Shown: piece by piece, positions 16,805 through 25,341 of the stretch | Position numbering within the stretch: position 1 is the first letter of the stretch | Layout of the letters: each line of letters starts with the position of its first letter | Assembly: GCA_009377535.1 (NCBI GenBank) | Contig: WHTV01000008.1 | Location: 1-64,000 of the forward strand | Reading direction: 5' to 3' | From: Kiloniellaceae bacterium | GTDB taxonomy: Bacteria; Pseudomonadota; Alphaproteobacteria; Kiloniellales; Kiloniellaceae | DNA: 64,000 bases | Position numbers and translations under genes: made by a program | Notes under the pieces: model-generated | What the model was told of the DNA's origin: nothing | What the model saw: the letters and a program-made list of their open reading frames with translations, nothing else | The model's database searches: none

Positions 16805-17230
16805 TCAGGCGGTTACGGGCTCGAGGTGATGGGCGAAGCTCCAGGCGTGGCCGAAGGGATCGGCCACCTGAGCGTAGCGGTCGCCCCAGAAGGCGTCCCA
16901 GGGCGCCATTACCACCGTCGCGCCGGCCCCTGCCGCGCGCTCGACCGCGGCATCGCAATTCGGCACGTAGAGGTGCAGCGTCACCGGCGTGCCGCCGAGC
17001 GTCTTCGGCGTGCCGTCCTTGCCGCCGCTCGGGCAATGCTCCGGGAAGGCGTCGCGCACGAAGATGCGGGCGTCGCCGACCTTGATCTCCGAGTGCATCA
17101 GGCGCTTGCCATCCTCGGCCGGCAACCGCATGACCTCCTCGGCGCCCAGCGCCTTCTTGTAGAACTCCAACGCCGCGGCCGCGTCGTCGACCACAAGGTG
17201 CGGGATCACATCAGTCACTTGCTTCGTCAT
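16805..17230 (-). CDS. PhnB-like VOC protein
   Basis: The 141-residue single-module VOC protein starts VTDVIPHLVVDDAAAALEFY and ends DPFGHAWSFAHHLEPV, the pattern of PhnB/DUF1428-like glyoxalase relatives. The YAQVADPFGH segment holds a likely metal ligand. It lies 21 bp from the next SRPBCC gene and 38 bp from the DUF899 gene. Family members are often found beside SRPBCC genes. No reaction can be assigned. Confidence 0.85.
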   Translation of the reverse strand: MTKQVTDVIPHLVVDDAAAALEFYKKALGAEEVMRLPAEDGKRLMHSEIKVGDARIFVRDAFPEHCPSGGKDGTPKTLGGTPVTLHLYVPNCDAAVERAAGAGATVVMAPWDAFWGDRYAQVADPFGHAWSFAHHLEPVTA

Positions 17231-17251
17231 GTCTTCGTTCTCCGTTAGGGG

Positions 17252-17731
17252 TTATTGCTTCACGGCATCGGCGAGGCGGTCGAGGGTCTCGCTCCAGCCC
17301 TGCTCCATGCCGGCCAGGGCATCCGCCGCGAAGGCCTCGGCTTTGGTCACCCGCGCTTCCACGACCAGGCGGGTGCCGCCCGGCTCGGTCTCGAAAGTGA
17401 CCGTGGTGATGCTCTCGATGCCGGGCTCGCCGGAGTCGTCGCCGCAGCAGGTGCAGCGCAGGACCAGGCGCTCCGGCGGCAGGATCTCCTCGACCGTGCC
17501 TTCCATCGGATAGACCGTGCCATCAGGCGCGCGCATGTCGATGTAGATGTGGCCGCCGGCGCGCGCGTCGAATTCGCAGACCGGGTTGGTGAAGCCGGCC
17601 GGCCCCCACCACTTCGCCAGATGCGCCGGATCGGTCCACAGCTTGAACACCAGGTCGCGCGGCGCCGAGAAATGGCGCGTGAAGGTGACGGTGAAACCGA
17701 CGCCGAGTTCAGTCTTCGTTGCAGTTTGCAT
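17252..17731 (-). CDS. SRPBCC (AHSA1-like) protein
   Basis: The 159-residue protein has VTFTRHFSAPRDLVFKLWTD, HLAKWWGPAGFTNP and a C-terminal MEQGWSETLDRLADAV helix, a standard AHSA1 layout. A CTCCGDD stretch near residue 93 gives a C-x-C-C motif, unusual for the family and absent from the two other SRPBCC proteins here. It is part of the ArsR-led operon, 9 bp from the next gene. Confidence 0.87.
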   Translation of the reverse strand: MQTATKTELGVGFTVTFTRHFSAPRDLVFKLWTDPAHLAKWWGPAGFTNPVCEFDARAGGHIYIDMRAPDGTVYPMEGTVEEILPPERLVLRCTCCGDDSGEPGIESITTVTFETEPGGTRLVVEARVTKAEAFAADALAGMEQGWSETLDRLADAVKQ

Positions 17732-17740
17732 GTCGTCCTC

Positions 17741-18232
17741 CTAAAGGCTCGCCACATAGGCGGCGAGGCGGTCAAAGCTCTCGGTCCAGCCGATCCCGTG
17801 CGCGTCGCGCGCGGTGACGGATTCGAAGACCGCGTGGTGCAGGGTGAGCTTGGTCTGGGCGCCGTCCTTGCCGGCCTCTGCCAGCGTCACGGTCACCAGG
17901 GTCTCGTGGCCGGGATGTCCCTCTTCGTCGATCCAGGTCCAGGTGAAGGAGATCTTCTCGGGCTCGACGATCTCGCGGTAGACGCCCTGCATGCGGTGAT
18001 CCGTGCCTTCCGGCGAGCGCATCAGGCAGCGGAAGGCGCCGCCGGGATGGAATTCCATCTTGCAGGACGGCAGGGTGAAGCCGGTCGGACCCCACCAGCG
18101 CACCAGGTGCTCCGGCTGGCTCCAGACCTTGAACACCAGGGCGCGCGGCGCGTCGAGCACCCGCGTGAGGACCAGGACAAGGTCCTCGGGCTTGGCGTCT
18201 GACGTGCGGGCGGCTTCAGGACTTGCGGCCAT
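17741..18232 (-). CDS. SRPBCC (AHSA1-like) protein
   Basis: This 163-residue protein shares the layout of its neighbour: LVLTRVLDAPRALVFKVW, HLVRWWGPTGFTLP and a C-terminal IGWTESFDRLAAYVASL helix. Its start overlaps the end of the arsR gene by 17 bp, so it is translated from the same message. The similarity to the next gene suggests tandem duplication. Function is unknown. Confidence 0.87.
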   Translation of the reverse strand: MAASPEAARTSDAKPEDLVLVLTRVLDAPRALVFKVWSQPEHLVRWWGPTGFTLPSCKMEFHPGGAFRCLMRSPEGTDHRMQGVYREIVEPEKISFTWTWIDEEGHPGHETLVTVTLAEAGKDGAQTKLTLHHAVFESVTARDAHGIGWTESFDRLAAYVASL

Positions 18233-18584
18233 TCTCGTCTCCTTCTTTTTCTTTCGTCTTCTTCATCTGCAGCTCGTCGAGATAGTCCTGCAGGCGGTCG
18301 AGGCTCTGCTCCCAGAACTGCCGGTAGCGCTCCAGCCAACCGGCGGCGTCCTTCAGCGGCGCGGCGTCCAGCCGGCAGGGCCGCCACTGGGCCTCGCGGC
18401 TGCGGGCGACCAGGCCGGCGCGCTCCAGCACTTTCAGGTGCTTGGAGACGGCGGGCATGCTCATCTCGAAGGGCTCGGCCAGCTCCGACACGGTGGCCTC
18501 GCCGCTGCACAACCGCGCGAGGATCGCCCGGCGCGTCGGGTCCGCCAAAGCGGCAAAAGTCTGGCTGAGGGGGTCTGCTGACAT
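18216..18584 (-). CDS. ArsR-family transcriptional regulator
   Basis: The 122-residue protein has the ArsR winged helix: LADPTRRAILARLCSGEATV, then SMPAVSKHLKVLERAGLV as recognition helix, and a C-terminal helical tail ending in Lys- and Glu-rich residues. No cysteine pair for metals is present, so it belongs to the SdpR-like non-metal group often paired with SRPBCC genes. It heads the minus-strand operon and has a palindromic AT-rich operator directly upstream. Confidence 0.9.
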   Translation of the reverse strand: MSADPLSQTFAALADPTRRAILARLCSGEATVSELAEPFEMSMPAVSKHLKVLERAGLVARSREAQWRPCRLDAAPLKDAAGWLERYRQFWEQSLDRLQDYLDELQMKKTKEKEGDENGRKS

Positions 18585-18587
18585 TTG

Positions 18588-18625
18588 TATTTAACCATCT
18601 CATTAAATAACTGATTGGTTAAATA
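18588..18625. promoter_or_regulatory. inverted-repeat operator upstream of arsR
   Basis: TATTTAACCA (18588-18597) and TGGTTAAATA (18616-18625) are exact reverse complements with an 18-nt spacer. They begin 4 bp upstream of the arsR ATG. This position is typical for autoregulation by ArsR proteins. Confidence 0.65.
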
Positions 18626-18741
18626 TAGGAGGTCCCTTCGTTCGTCAAGAGGCTTTTTGCCGACTGTCCCGAAGATTGACTCGGCCTCGCCCGCTTGCCG
18701 TAGGATGACCCGCCAAGCTTCCCCTCCGATCAGGCTGCCCC

Positions 18742-20280
18742 TTGCACGACACCTCCGCCCCTCTTGCGCTCACCGGCGACGACCTCACGGCCGCCGACCT
18801 CGCCGCCGTCGCCCGCGGTGGCCGCCCGGTAACGATCTCCGCCGACGCCAAGGCGCGCCTGGCGGCCGCCCGCCAGGTGGTCGAGGATGTCATCGCGCGC
18901 AACGAGCCGGTCTACGGCCTGACGCGCGGCCTCGGCCCGCAGGTCGCCCACAGCCTCAGCCGCGGAGACATGGCGGCCTTCTCCCTGCGCACCCTGCGCG
19001 GGCGGGCCCACGCGGTCGGGCCGCGGCTGCCGCGCGACCAGGTGCGGGCGGTCATGACGGTGCGCCTGAACGGCCTGCTGAAGGGCGGCGCCGGCACCAC
19101 CCCGGCCATCGCGGAGCTGCTGGCCGAGTTGTTGAATCGCTCCCTGCATCCGCAGCTTCCCTCCATCGGCTCGATCGGCGCCAGTGATCTCTGCGTGCTC
19201 GCCCACCTCGGCCTCGCGCTGGTCGGCGAGGGCGAGATCGCCGTGGACGGCCGCGTCCTGCCGGCCGGCGAAGCGCTGGCCGCCGCCGGCCTGACGCCCG
19301 CCGTGCTCGGCCCGAAGGACGGCATCGCCCTCTGCAGCGCCTCCGCATTCTCCGCCGGGCTCGCCGCCCTCGCCCTTTACGATGCCGGCGAGTTCTGGCG
19401 CCTCGCCCAGCTCGCCGCCGCCGCCACGCTGGAGGCCTTCCGCGGCAACCTGACGCCGCACGATCCGCGGGCGGCGGCCGCCCGCCCCGCCCCCGGGCAG
19501 CAGGCGGCCTCGGCCCACCTGCTGGCGATCCTCGCCGGCAGCGCGCTTGCCGACACCGCCCAGGCGCGGCGCCTGCAGGACCCGCTGTCGATCCGCACCG
19601 TGGGACCGCTGCACGGCAGCCTGCTGGCGGCACTGCGCTTCCTCGAACCTGCGGTCCTTGCCGAAGTGAACGGCGCCGGCGACAACCCGCTGGTGGTGAT
19701 CGAGGACGGGCGGCTGATTTCCACCGCGAATTTCCACACCCCTGCCCTGGCGCTGGCCCTGGAGACCCTGGCCCAGGCCCTCGCCCAGGCGGCCAGCGGC
19801 TCGGTCGCCCGCACGGGCAAGCTGCTGACACCGGCGATCAGCGACCTGCCGCTCGGCCTGTCGCCGCGCGGGCCCGGCCACTCGGGGCTCGCGCCCTTTC
19901 TGAAGACCGCGCAGTCGCTGCTGCAGGAGATCCGCCACCTGGCGCAGCCGGCGCCCAGCGACCTGCGCCCGGCCGGCGACGGCGTCGAGGACGAGATCAC
20001 CGCAGCACCCCAGGCGGCCAAGAAGCTGGGGGAGGCGCTGTGGCGCCTGCGCCTGGTGCTGGGCGTCGAGCTGATCGTCGCCGCCCAGGCTGCGGAGCTG
20101 CGCGGGGTCCCCCTGGCACCGACGATCGCGGCGGCCATTGCCGCCTTGCGGGAAGTGGTGGCGCCCCTCGACGAGGACCGCCCCTTCGGCGGCGATCTGG
20201 AACGCCTCGATTCCGAGATGCTGGCAAACGGCGCCCTGCTCAGCCGCGCCGGCGTGCCGCCGCTGCCGGATCAGGCGTAG
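18742..20280 (+). CDS. histidine/aromatic ammonia-lyase-fold paralogue lacking the MIO triad
   Basis: The 512-residue protein aligns along its length with HutH, keeping YGLTRGLG, QDPLSIRTVGPLHG, ANFHT and VEDEITAAP. HutH forms its MIO cofactor from Ala-Ser-Gly in GASGDLAPLAH. Here the matching segment is GSIGASDLCVLAH, with the Gly missing. The Asn of the LNGT loop is also replaced (ALCSAS). A normal ammonia-lyase mechanism is therefore unlikely. Loss of MIO would be tolerated if the leaving group were trimethylamine, as with a betaine; this is inference. The start is a TTG at 18742. It is divergent from arsR and convergent with the ornithine-cyclodeaminase-like gene. No HutC box is present. 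Confidence 0.8.
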   Translation: MHDTSAPLALTGDDLTAADLAAVARGGRPVTISADAKARLAAARQVVEDVIARNEPVYGLTRGLGPQVAHSLSRGDMAAFSLRTLRGRAHAVGPRLPRDQVRAVMTVRLNGLLKGGAGTTPAIAELLAELLNRSLHPQLPSIGSIGASDLCVLAHLGLALVGEGEIAVDGRVLPAGEALAAAGLTPAVLGPKDGIALCSASAFSAGLAALALYDAGEFWRLAQLAAAATLEAFRGNLTPHDPRAAAARPAPGQQAASAHLLAILAGSALADTAQARRLQDPLSIRTVGPLHGSLLAALRFLEPAVLAEVNGAGDNPLVVIEDGRLISTANFHTPALALALETLAQALAQAASGSVARTGKLLTPAISDLPLGLSPRGPGHSGLAPFLKTAQSLLQEIRHLAQPAPSDLRPAGDGVEDEITAAPQAAKKLGEALWRLRLVLGVELIVAAQAAELRGVPLAPTIAAAIAALREVVAPLDEDRPFGGDLERLDSEMLANGALLSRAGVPPLPDQA

Positions 20281-21290
20281 CGCAGCGTCTGTCCCAGGCC
20301 TCGCCCGGCGGCCTTCTCCAGCAGAGCGGCGCCCAGGGCGATGTCGGAGAGCGACAGGCCGCGATGCCAGAACAGGATGGTCTCGTCGGCGCGCTGGCGG
20401 CCCGGCTTCTTGCCCGTCACGATTTCGCAGAGCTCGCCGTGCAGGGTCGCCTCCGAGAGCTTGCCGGCCTCCACGTGGGCGCGCAGCGAGCCCAGCTTGC
20501 CGCCCTTGCACTGGCCCCAATCGTCGACCACCAGCTTGTCCATGACGTCGGTGAGCGAGAGCTCCACCGCGCTCATGGTGCCGTAGGGCACCACGAAGTT
20601 GCCGGGCTTCACCCAGGCGGTCTTGAAGTGCGGCGTCGGCGCGTCGAGCCGCGAGGCCTCGATCTGGATGTCGGCGCCCTCCAGGCAGGCCTGCCAGGAC
20701 TCCACCGCGCGCACCTCGCGGCAGAGGTCGCGGCTGAGGCGCTGGGCGAAGGGCTCGCGGCTCTCCGGCCGGCGCGAGTGGACGCGGATCTCGTCGAGCG
20801 CGAAGAGGTGGTTCAGGAGGCGGACGTTCCAGTAGGCGGTGCCGCGCGCGCCGATGTGGCCGAGCACCCGGCTATCCTTGCGTGCCAGGTACTTGGCGCC
20901 CAAAGCTGTGACGGCACCTGTGCGCATCTCGGTGATCGCCGTGGCGTCGAGCAGCGCCACGGGCATGCCGGTTTCCGGATCGAAGAGGTTCAGGAGGGCC
21001 ATCTCCGAGGGCAGGCCCTTCTTATAATTATCAACGTAGTCGCCGACGATCTTCACCCCCGCCAGCCCGCCCATCGAGAAGCCGGCCGCCTTGCCGATGT
21101 AGCCGCGCAGCACGTTGAAGTGGCCCCTGAAGGCGGGGTCCGGCTCCAGGTGCACCCGCGGCTCGATGACGCTCTGACCGAGCCCCTGGGCCGTCAGCCC
21201 GCGCTCCACCGCCGTCAGGATCTCGTCGTCGGTCAGCGCCAGAGCGGCAATGTCCGGTCCGGAGAGATAGGTGAAGGAGATGGAGGTCAT
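20271..21290 (-). CDS. ornithine cyclodeaminase/mu-crystallin family protein
   Basis: The 339-residue protein shows the family pattern: an N-terminal EPRVHLEPDP region, AGVKIVGDY (substrate-side Lys), ALLDATAITEMRTGAVTALG (family signature), then the Rossmann segment VLGHIGARGTA, where G-x-G-x-x-x is altered from the usual form. Members are NAD(P)-dependent cyclodeaminases, ketimine reductases or amino acid dehydrogenases. Its last 10 bp overlap the end of the convergent lyase gene, and its ATG overlaps the stop of the upstream secreted-protein gene by 4 bp. The substrate is unknown. Confidence 0.85.
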   Translation of the reverse strand: MTSISFTYLSGPDIAALALTDDEILTAVERGLTAQGLGQSVIEPRVHLEPDPAFRGHFNVLRGYIGKAAGFSMGGLAGVKIVGDYVDNYKKGLPSEMALLNLFDPETGMPVALLDATAITEMRTGAVTALGAKYLARKDSRVLGHIGARGTAYWNVRLLNHLFALDEIRVHSRRPESREPFAQRLSRDLCREVRAVESWQACLEGADIQIEASRLDAPTPHFKTAWVKPGNFVVPYGTMSAVELSLTDVMDKLVVDDWGQCKGGKLGSLRAHVEAGKLSEATLHGELCEIVTGKKPGRQRADETILFWHRGLSLSDIALGAALLEKAAGRGLGQTLRYA

Positions 21291-22249
21291 GGCCGTTGAA
21301 GTCTCGACAGTTCCGCTTGGAGGTCAGCGAGCGACCAAGTTCTTTCGCCGATAACTGCAAGCTCGGTACCGCCCCATCTCGTCCCGTCGAGCACAACGCC
21401 TTCGATGGCCCTGTTGAAATCGACAGCACCTTCGTCGACGTTGAAGAGTCCAGAATCAGTGTGCTCCGGACCGGATCTGCTATCATGATACACCACTACC
21501 AAGAAACGGCTTCCAATCTCACAGGTCCAGCCAGTGCCATAGTATCCAGTGCCATAGTATTGGGTGCGACTTCGCGGAGAGGGTTCCCATTTTCCATCGG
21601 CGTTTCCTACCAAGACCTCGACAACGTCGAAGTCCAATGAATCGCAACTTGCGGCGCGGACGACGAAAGCTCCGCGGGCTAAGGACAGCCACTGCGGCAC
21701 CGTCACGGCCAGGCCGGCGCGACGTGTGGAATCAGCAAGCAGGTTGCGTACAGCGGTCAGCCACAGATCATCCTCGCTTCGAATCAGCTCATACGCACGC
21801 CAATGCGGATGGTCAGGAAAAAGAAGATAAGTTTCTCCGGGCTCGAAGCGGGGCATCATCCCGCAATCGGACTCATTCCACTGCCTTGTGCGGAATCGGT
21901 CCCAGACTGCGATATCGCGATGGCCGCTGAAATCACTCACGAAATCGTCGAGGAGGAACTCCTGTTCCTCCGACGCAACAAGATATCGCCCATTCTCCAG
22001 AGAAAACGTCGGAGCTATCTCTCCTTTTAAGACTTCAACAGCCTCGAAGTGGGGAGTTGCATCGCCTAGCGAATGGCCAGTCTCCGCAGAATCGGGGGCC
22101 AAGGCTCTGGCTAAGACGATCGTGGCACTATCGGCCACCAGGTCGCGATGATGCTTGACCAACTCCGGAGGTGGTGCAAAGCACGCCTGCGCCGGCAGAG
22201 CAGCGGCCAGAAGAGAGGCGACGAGGACCGCTTTGACGGCAAAATTCAC
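21287..22249 (-). CDS. hypothetical secreted protein
   Basis: I do not recognise this 320-residue protein. It has a clear signal peptide (VKAVLVASLLAAALPAQA followed by CFAPP), so it is exported, and the Cys after the cleavage site could be lipidated or disulfide-bonded. A short tandem repeat reads YYGTGYYGTG near residue 235, mirrored by a DNA duplication near 21537-21556. The GTG at 22249 was chosen because GGAG lies 9 bp upstream and it starts the signal peptide cleanly. Base composition is less GC-rich than its neighbours, suggesting later acquisition. Its stop overlaps the next gene by 4 bp (ATGA). Confidence 0.6.
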   Translation of the reverse strand: MNFAVKAVLVASLLAAALPAQACFAPPPELVKHHRDLVADSATIVLARALAPDSAETGHSLGDATPHFEAVEVLKGEIAPTFSLENGRYLVASEEQEFLLDDFVSDFSGHRDIAVWDRFRTRQWNESDCGMMPRFEPGETYLLFPDHPHWRAYELIRSEDDLWLTAVRNLLADSTRRAGLAVTVPQWLSLARGAFVVRAASCDSLDFDVVEVLVGNADGKWEPSPRSRTQYYGTGYYGTGWTCEIGSRFLVVVYHDSRSGPEHTDSGLFNVDEGAVDFNRAIEGVVLDGTRWGGTELAVIGERTWSLADLQAELSRLQRP

Positions 22250-22329
22250 AGCCGGCTGCTCCAAATGGTAATGATCGAGCTGGATGTAATAACTTTGGCA
22301 CCATTATTCCAGAAGTTGAGGGGCAGGCG

Positions 22330-23721
22330 TCAGCTCAATAGCTGCTTCACCGCACTGACGTAGGCCGCCTGCACCCTTTCTTCGTCCTTATGCCGGCCCT
22401 CCTGCACCACCCATTGCCCGCCGACCATGACGTCGCGCACCGGGTTGCGGTTGCCGGCGAAGACCACGGCATCGAGCAGGCGCTCGGCGGACAGCGTCGC
22501 GACCTCGGGATGGTCCGGGTCGAGCACCACGAGGTCCGCGCGGCGGCCGACCTCCAGCGCGCCGATGGGACGGCCGAGAGCCTGGGCGCCCCCGGCGAGC
22601 GCCTGGGTGTAGAGCCGCCGGCCGACCGAGGCCTCCGCCGCCTCGCCCGCCAGCACGTTGCGCCGGCGCGTCGCCAGGCGCTGGCCGTACTCGAACCAGC
22701 GCAGCTCCTCCAGCGGACTGACGGAGATGTGGCTGTCGGAGCCGATGCCCCAGCGCCCGCCGGCGGCGAGGTAGGGCTCGGCCGGGAAGAGGCCGTCGCC
22801 GAGGTTGGCCTCGGTCGTCGGGCAGAGCCCGGCCACCGCGCCGGAGGCCGCCAGGGCCGTCGTCTCCGCCTCGCTCATGTGGGTCGCATGGACCAGGCAC
22901 CAGCGCGCGTCCGGCGCCCTGGTCTCCATGAGTTGCTCGACCGGGCGGCGACCGCACCAGGCGAGGCAGTCCTCGACCTCCTTCACCTGCTCGGCGATGT
23001 GGATGTGGATCGGCGCCGTAGCATCGAGCGCCGTCAGGCCCTTCACCACTTCATCCAAAGTCTCAGGTGTGACCGCGCGCAGGGAGTGCGGCGCAACGCC
23101 GATCCGCACCTGCGGGTCATCCTCATGTGATGCTTTAAGCGTCTCAACAATACGGAGCAAGCTGCTGGGAACATTCAGGAAACGCCGCTGTCCTTCGCCC
23201 GCCTTCTGAGCCCCGAAGCCGCCGTAGCCGTAGAGCACCGGCAGCTGGGTGATGCCGATGCCGGTCGCGGCGGCGGCGGCGATGGTCCGCCGGGACATCT
23301 CCGCGACGTCGTCGTAGGCACGCCCGTCAGGCCCATGATGCAGATAGTGAAACTCGCCGACCGCCGTGTAGCCGGCCTGCAGCATCTCGACATAGAGTTG
23401 GGCGGCGATGGCCTCGACCTGCTCCGGCGTCAGGGCGGCGACGAAGCGGTACATCACCTCGCGCCAGGTCCAGAAGGAGTCGCCCCCGCTGGCGCCCGGC
23501 AGGGCGTGCTCCGCGAGACCGGCCATGGCGCGCTGGAAGGCGTGGCTGTGCAGGTTCGGCATGCCGGGCAGCACCGGCCCCTTGGCCCGCTCGGTCCCGG
23601 CGGGTGCGGCATTCGTTGTCACGCCAACGAAAGAGCCGCTGCCATCCACCTCAAAAAGCACGTTTTCCGCCCAGCCGCCGGGAAGCAAGGCCTGCGCGGC
23701 AAAAAACTTATGGATCGTCAT
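22330..23721 (-). CDS. hutF: formimidoylglutamate deiminase
   Basis: HutF converts N-formimidoylglutamate to N-formylglutamate and ammonia, step four of this histidine route. The 463-residue protein is an amidohydrolase with metal ligands visible in NLHSHAFQR (about 57-63), HIAEQ (about 241-245), HATHM and GSDSHIS. The whole-length match to the HutF subgroup, rather than HutI or guanine deaminase, is supported by LPGMPNLHSHAFQRAMAG. It is divergent from hutI, and a HutC-type box lies between them. Its end is 81 bp from the secreted-protein start. Confidence 0.93.
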   Translation of the reverse strand: MTIHKFFAAQALLPGGWAENVLFEVDGSGSFVGVTTNAAPAGTERAKGPVLPGMPNLHSHAFQRAMAGLAEHALPGASGGDSFWTWREVMYRFVAALTPEQVEAIAAQLYVEMLQAGYTAVGEFHYLHHGPDGRAYDDVAEMSRRTIAAAAATGIGITQLPVLYGYGGFGAQKAGEGQRRFLNVPSSLLRIVETLKASHEDDPQVRIGVAPHSLRAVTPETLDEVVKGLTALDATAPIHIHIAEQVKEVEDCLAWCGRRPVEQLMETRAPDARWCLVHATHMSEAETTALAASGAVAGLCPTTEANLGDGLFPAEPYLAAGGRWGIGSDSHISVSPLEELRWFEYGQRLATRRRNVLAGEAAEASVGRRLYTQALAGGAQALGRPIGALEVGRRADLVVLDPDHPEVATLSAERLLDAVVFAGNRNPVRDVMVGGQWVVQEGRHKDEERVQAAYVSAVKQLLS

Positions 23722-23786
23722 CGAAGCCTGCTAAGAAAAGAGCGGGAGAGCGGTCTTGTCACAGAAGAACGCAAGGGTAAGGCAAG

Positions 23787-23806
23787 CGAGTTGTATAGAC
23801 AACTCG
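23787..23806. promoter_or_regulatory. HutC-type operator between hutF and hutI
   Basis: CGAGTTGT (23787-23794) and ACAACTCG (23799-23806) are perfect arms around ATAG. The core TTGTATAGACAA differs from the standard box by one base. It lies 28 bp from the hutI ATG and 66 bp from the hutF ATG, so it can control both. Confidence 0.8.
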
Positions 23807-23833
23807 GGCCGCAGTTTGGGTGAGTCAGTTCGC

Positions 23834-25054
23834 ATGTGGGATGATCTTTGGACAGGCGCGCACCTGGCCACGATGGCGGCTGGGGAAGCCCCTTACGGCG
23901 CCATCGAGGACGCCGCCCTGGCCGTGCAGGACGGCCGCATCGCCTGGCTCGGGCCGGCCGCGGCGCTGACGGACGCGCCGGAGCGCCTCGCCGGCCGGCG
24001 GCATGACGCCGCCGGGGCCTGGATCACGCCGGGCCTCATCGACTGCCACACCCACCTGGTCTACGGCGGCGACCGCACCCGCGAGTTCGAGCTGCGCCTG
24101 ACCGGCGCCTCCTACGAGGAGATCGCGCGCGCCGGCGGCGGCATCCGCTACACCGTCGAGCAGACCCGCGCCGCCAGCGAGGAGGAGCTCTACGCCGACG
24201 CCCTGCCGCGCCTGCGCGACCTCCTGGCCGAGGGCGTCACCACCATCGAGATCAAGTCCGGCTACGGCCTGACCCTGGAAGACGAGCTGAAGATGCTGCG
24301 GGTCGCCCGGCGCCTCGGCGCCGACGAGCCGGTGACGGTGAAGACCACCTACCTCGGCGCCCACGCCATCCCGCCGGAGTTCGACCGCCGGCCCGAGGAC
24401 TACATCGATACCGTGGTCGCCGCGATGCCGGAGGTGGCGGCCTCCGGCCTGGCCGACGCCGTCGACGCCTTCTGCGAGCGCATCGCCTTCTACCCCGAGC
24501 AGATCGCCCGGGTCTTCGAGGCGGCCGGCGCCGTTGGCCTGCCGGTGAAGCTGCATGCCGACCAGCTCTCGGACTCCAAGGGCGCCAGCCTGGTCGCCCG
24601 CTTCGCCGGCCTCTCGGCCGACCACCTGGAATACACCTGCGAGGAAGGCATCACGGCGCTGGCCCGCAAGGGCTCGGTCGCCGTCCTGCTGCCCGGCGCC
24701 TTCTATTTCCTCCGGGAAACCCGCCTGCCGCCCATCGAGGCCCTGCGCAAGGCCGGCGTGCCGATCGCCCTGGCGACCGACTGCAACCCCGGCTCCTCGC
24801 CGGTCACCTCGATCCTGCTGATGCTGAACATGGGCTGCACCCTGTTCCGCCTGACGCCGGAGGAGACCCTGGCCGGCATCACCCGCAACGGCGCCAGGGC
24901 GCTCGGCCTGCAGGAGACCCACGGGACCCTGGAGCCTGGCAAGGTCGCCGACTTCGTGCTCTGGGACATCAAGCACCCGGCCGAGCTCGCCTACCGCATC
25001 GGCCACAATCCCTGCCGCCAGGTGGTGAAGGACGGCAAGGTGGTGCGGGGCTGA
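23834..25054 (+). CDS. hutI: imidazolonepropionase
   Basis: HutI hydrolyses 4-imidazolone-5-propionate to N-formimidoylglutamate, step three of histidine breakdown. The 406-residue protein has the amidohydrolase metal motif [12 protein letters not shown] (about 68-79), the [11 protein letters not shown] segment with a further ligand, and [12 protein letters not shown] near the C-terminal metal Asp, all typical of HutI. The ATG at 23834 gives the normal family length. Longer frames would begin upstream of the HutC-type box. It is divergent from hutF. Confidence 0.95.
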   Translation: MWDDLWTGAHLATMAAGEAPYGAIEDAALAVQDGRIAWLGPAAALTDAPERLAGRRHDAAGAWITPGLIDCHTHLVYGGDRTREFELRLTGASYEEIARAGGGIRYTVEQTRAASEEELYADALPRLRDLLAEGVTTIEIKSGYGLTLEDELKMLRVARRLGADEPVTVKTTYLGAHAIPPEFDRRPEDYIDTVVAAMPEVAASGLADAVDAFCERIAFYPEQIARVFEAAGAVGLPVKLHADQLSDSKGASLVARFAGLSADHLEYTCEEGITALARKGSVAVLLPGAFYFLRETRLPPIEALRKAGVPIALATDCNPGSSPVTSILLMLNMGCTLFRLTPEETLAGITRNGARALGLQETHGTLEPGKVADFVLWDIKHPAELAYRIGHNPCRQVVKDGKVVRG

Positions 25055-25341
25055 GGCCGGGCCCCTCACCCTCCCCGCAAGCGCAAGCCGTTCGCTTAAG
25101 TTGACGAAAACAGTACGGCTGGCGCCACCGGATATGCTTCATGACCTGCTCCCCCTTGGTCCCTCGTTTATAGTGAGAGTCCTGGTTGTCATAGCGCGTC
25201 CGCCGGGTCTGCCTACTCCGTCTCCATTTGTGGCGGCTGCCGGCATTGAGCTTTCGCCGCCTCGCGCTGTCGGCTACCATCGATCTGGCAATCATTTCGG
25301 TGAGCAGAAGCGCCGCCATTCGTCGGACCGTCGTTAGAAAC

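Noticed and set aside
25100-25337. 78-residue open frame before the TPR gene
   Set aside because: No ribosome site and no recognisable sequence. The region looks like untranslated DNA before the TPR gene.
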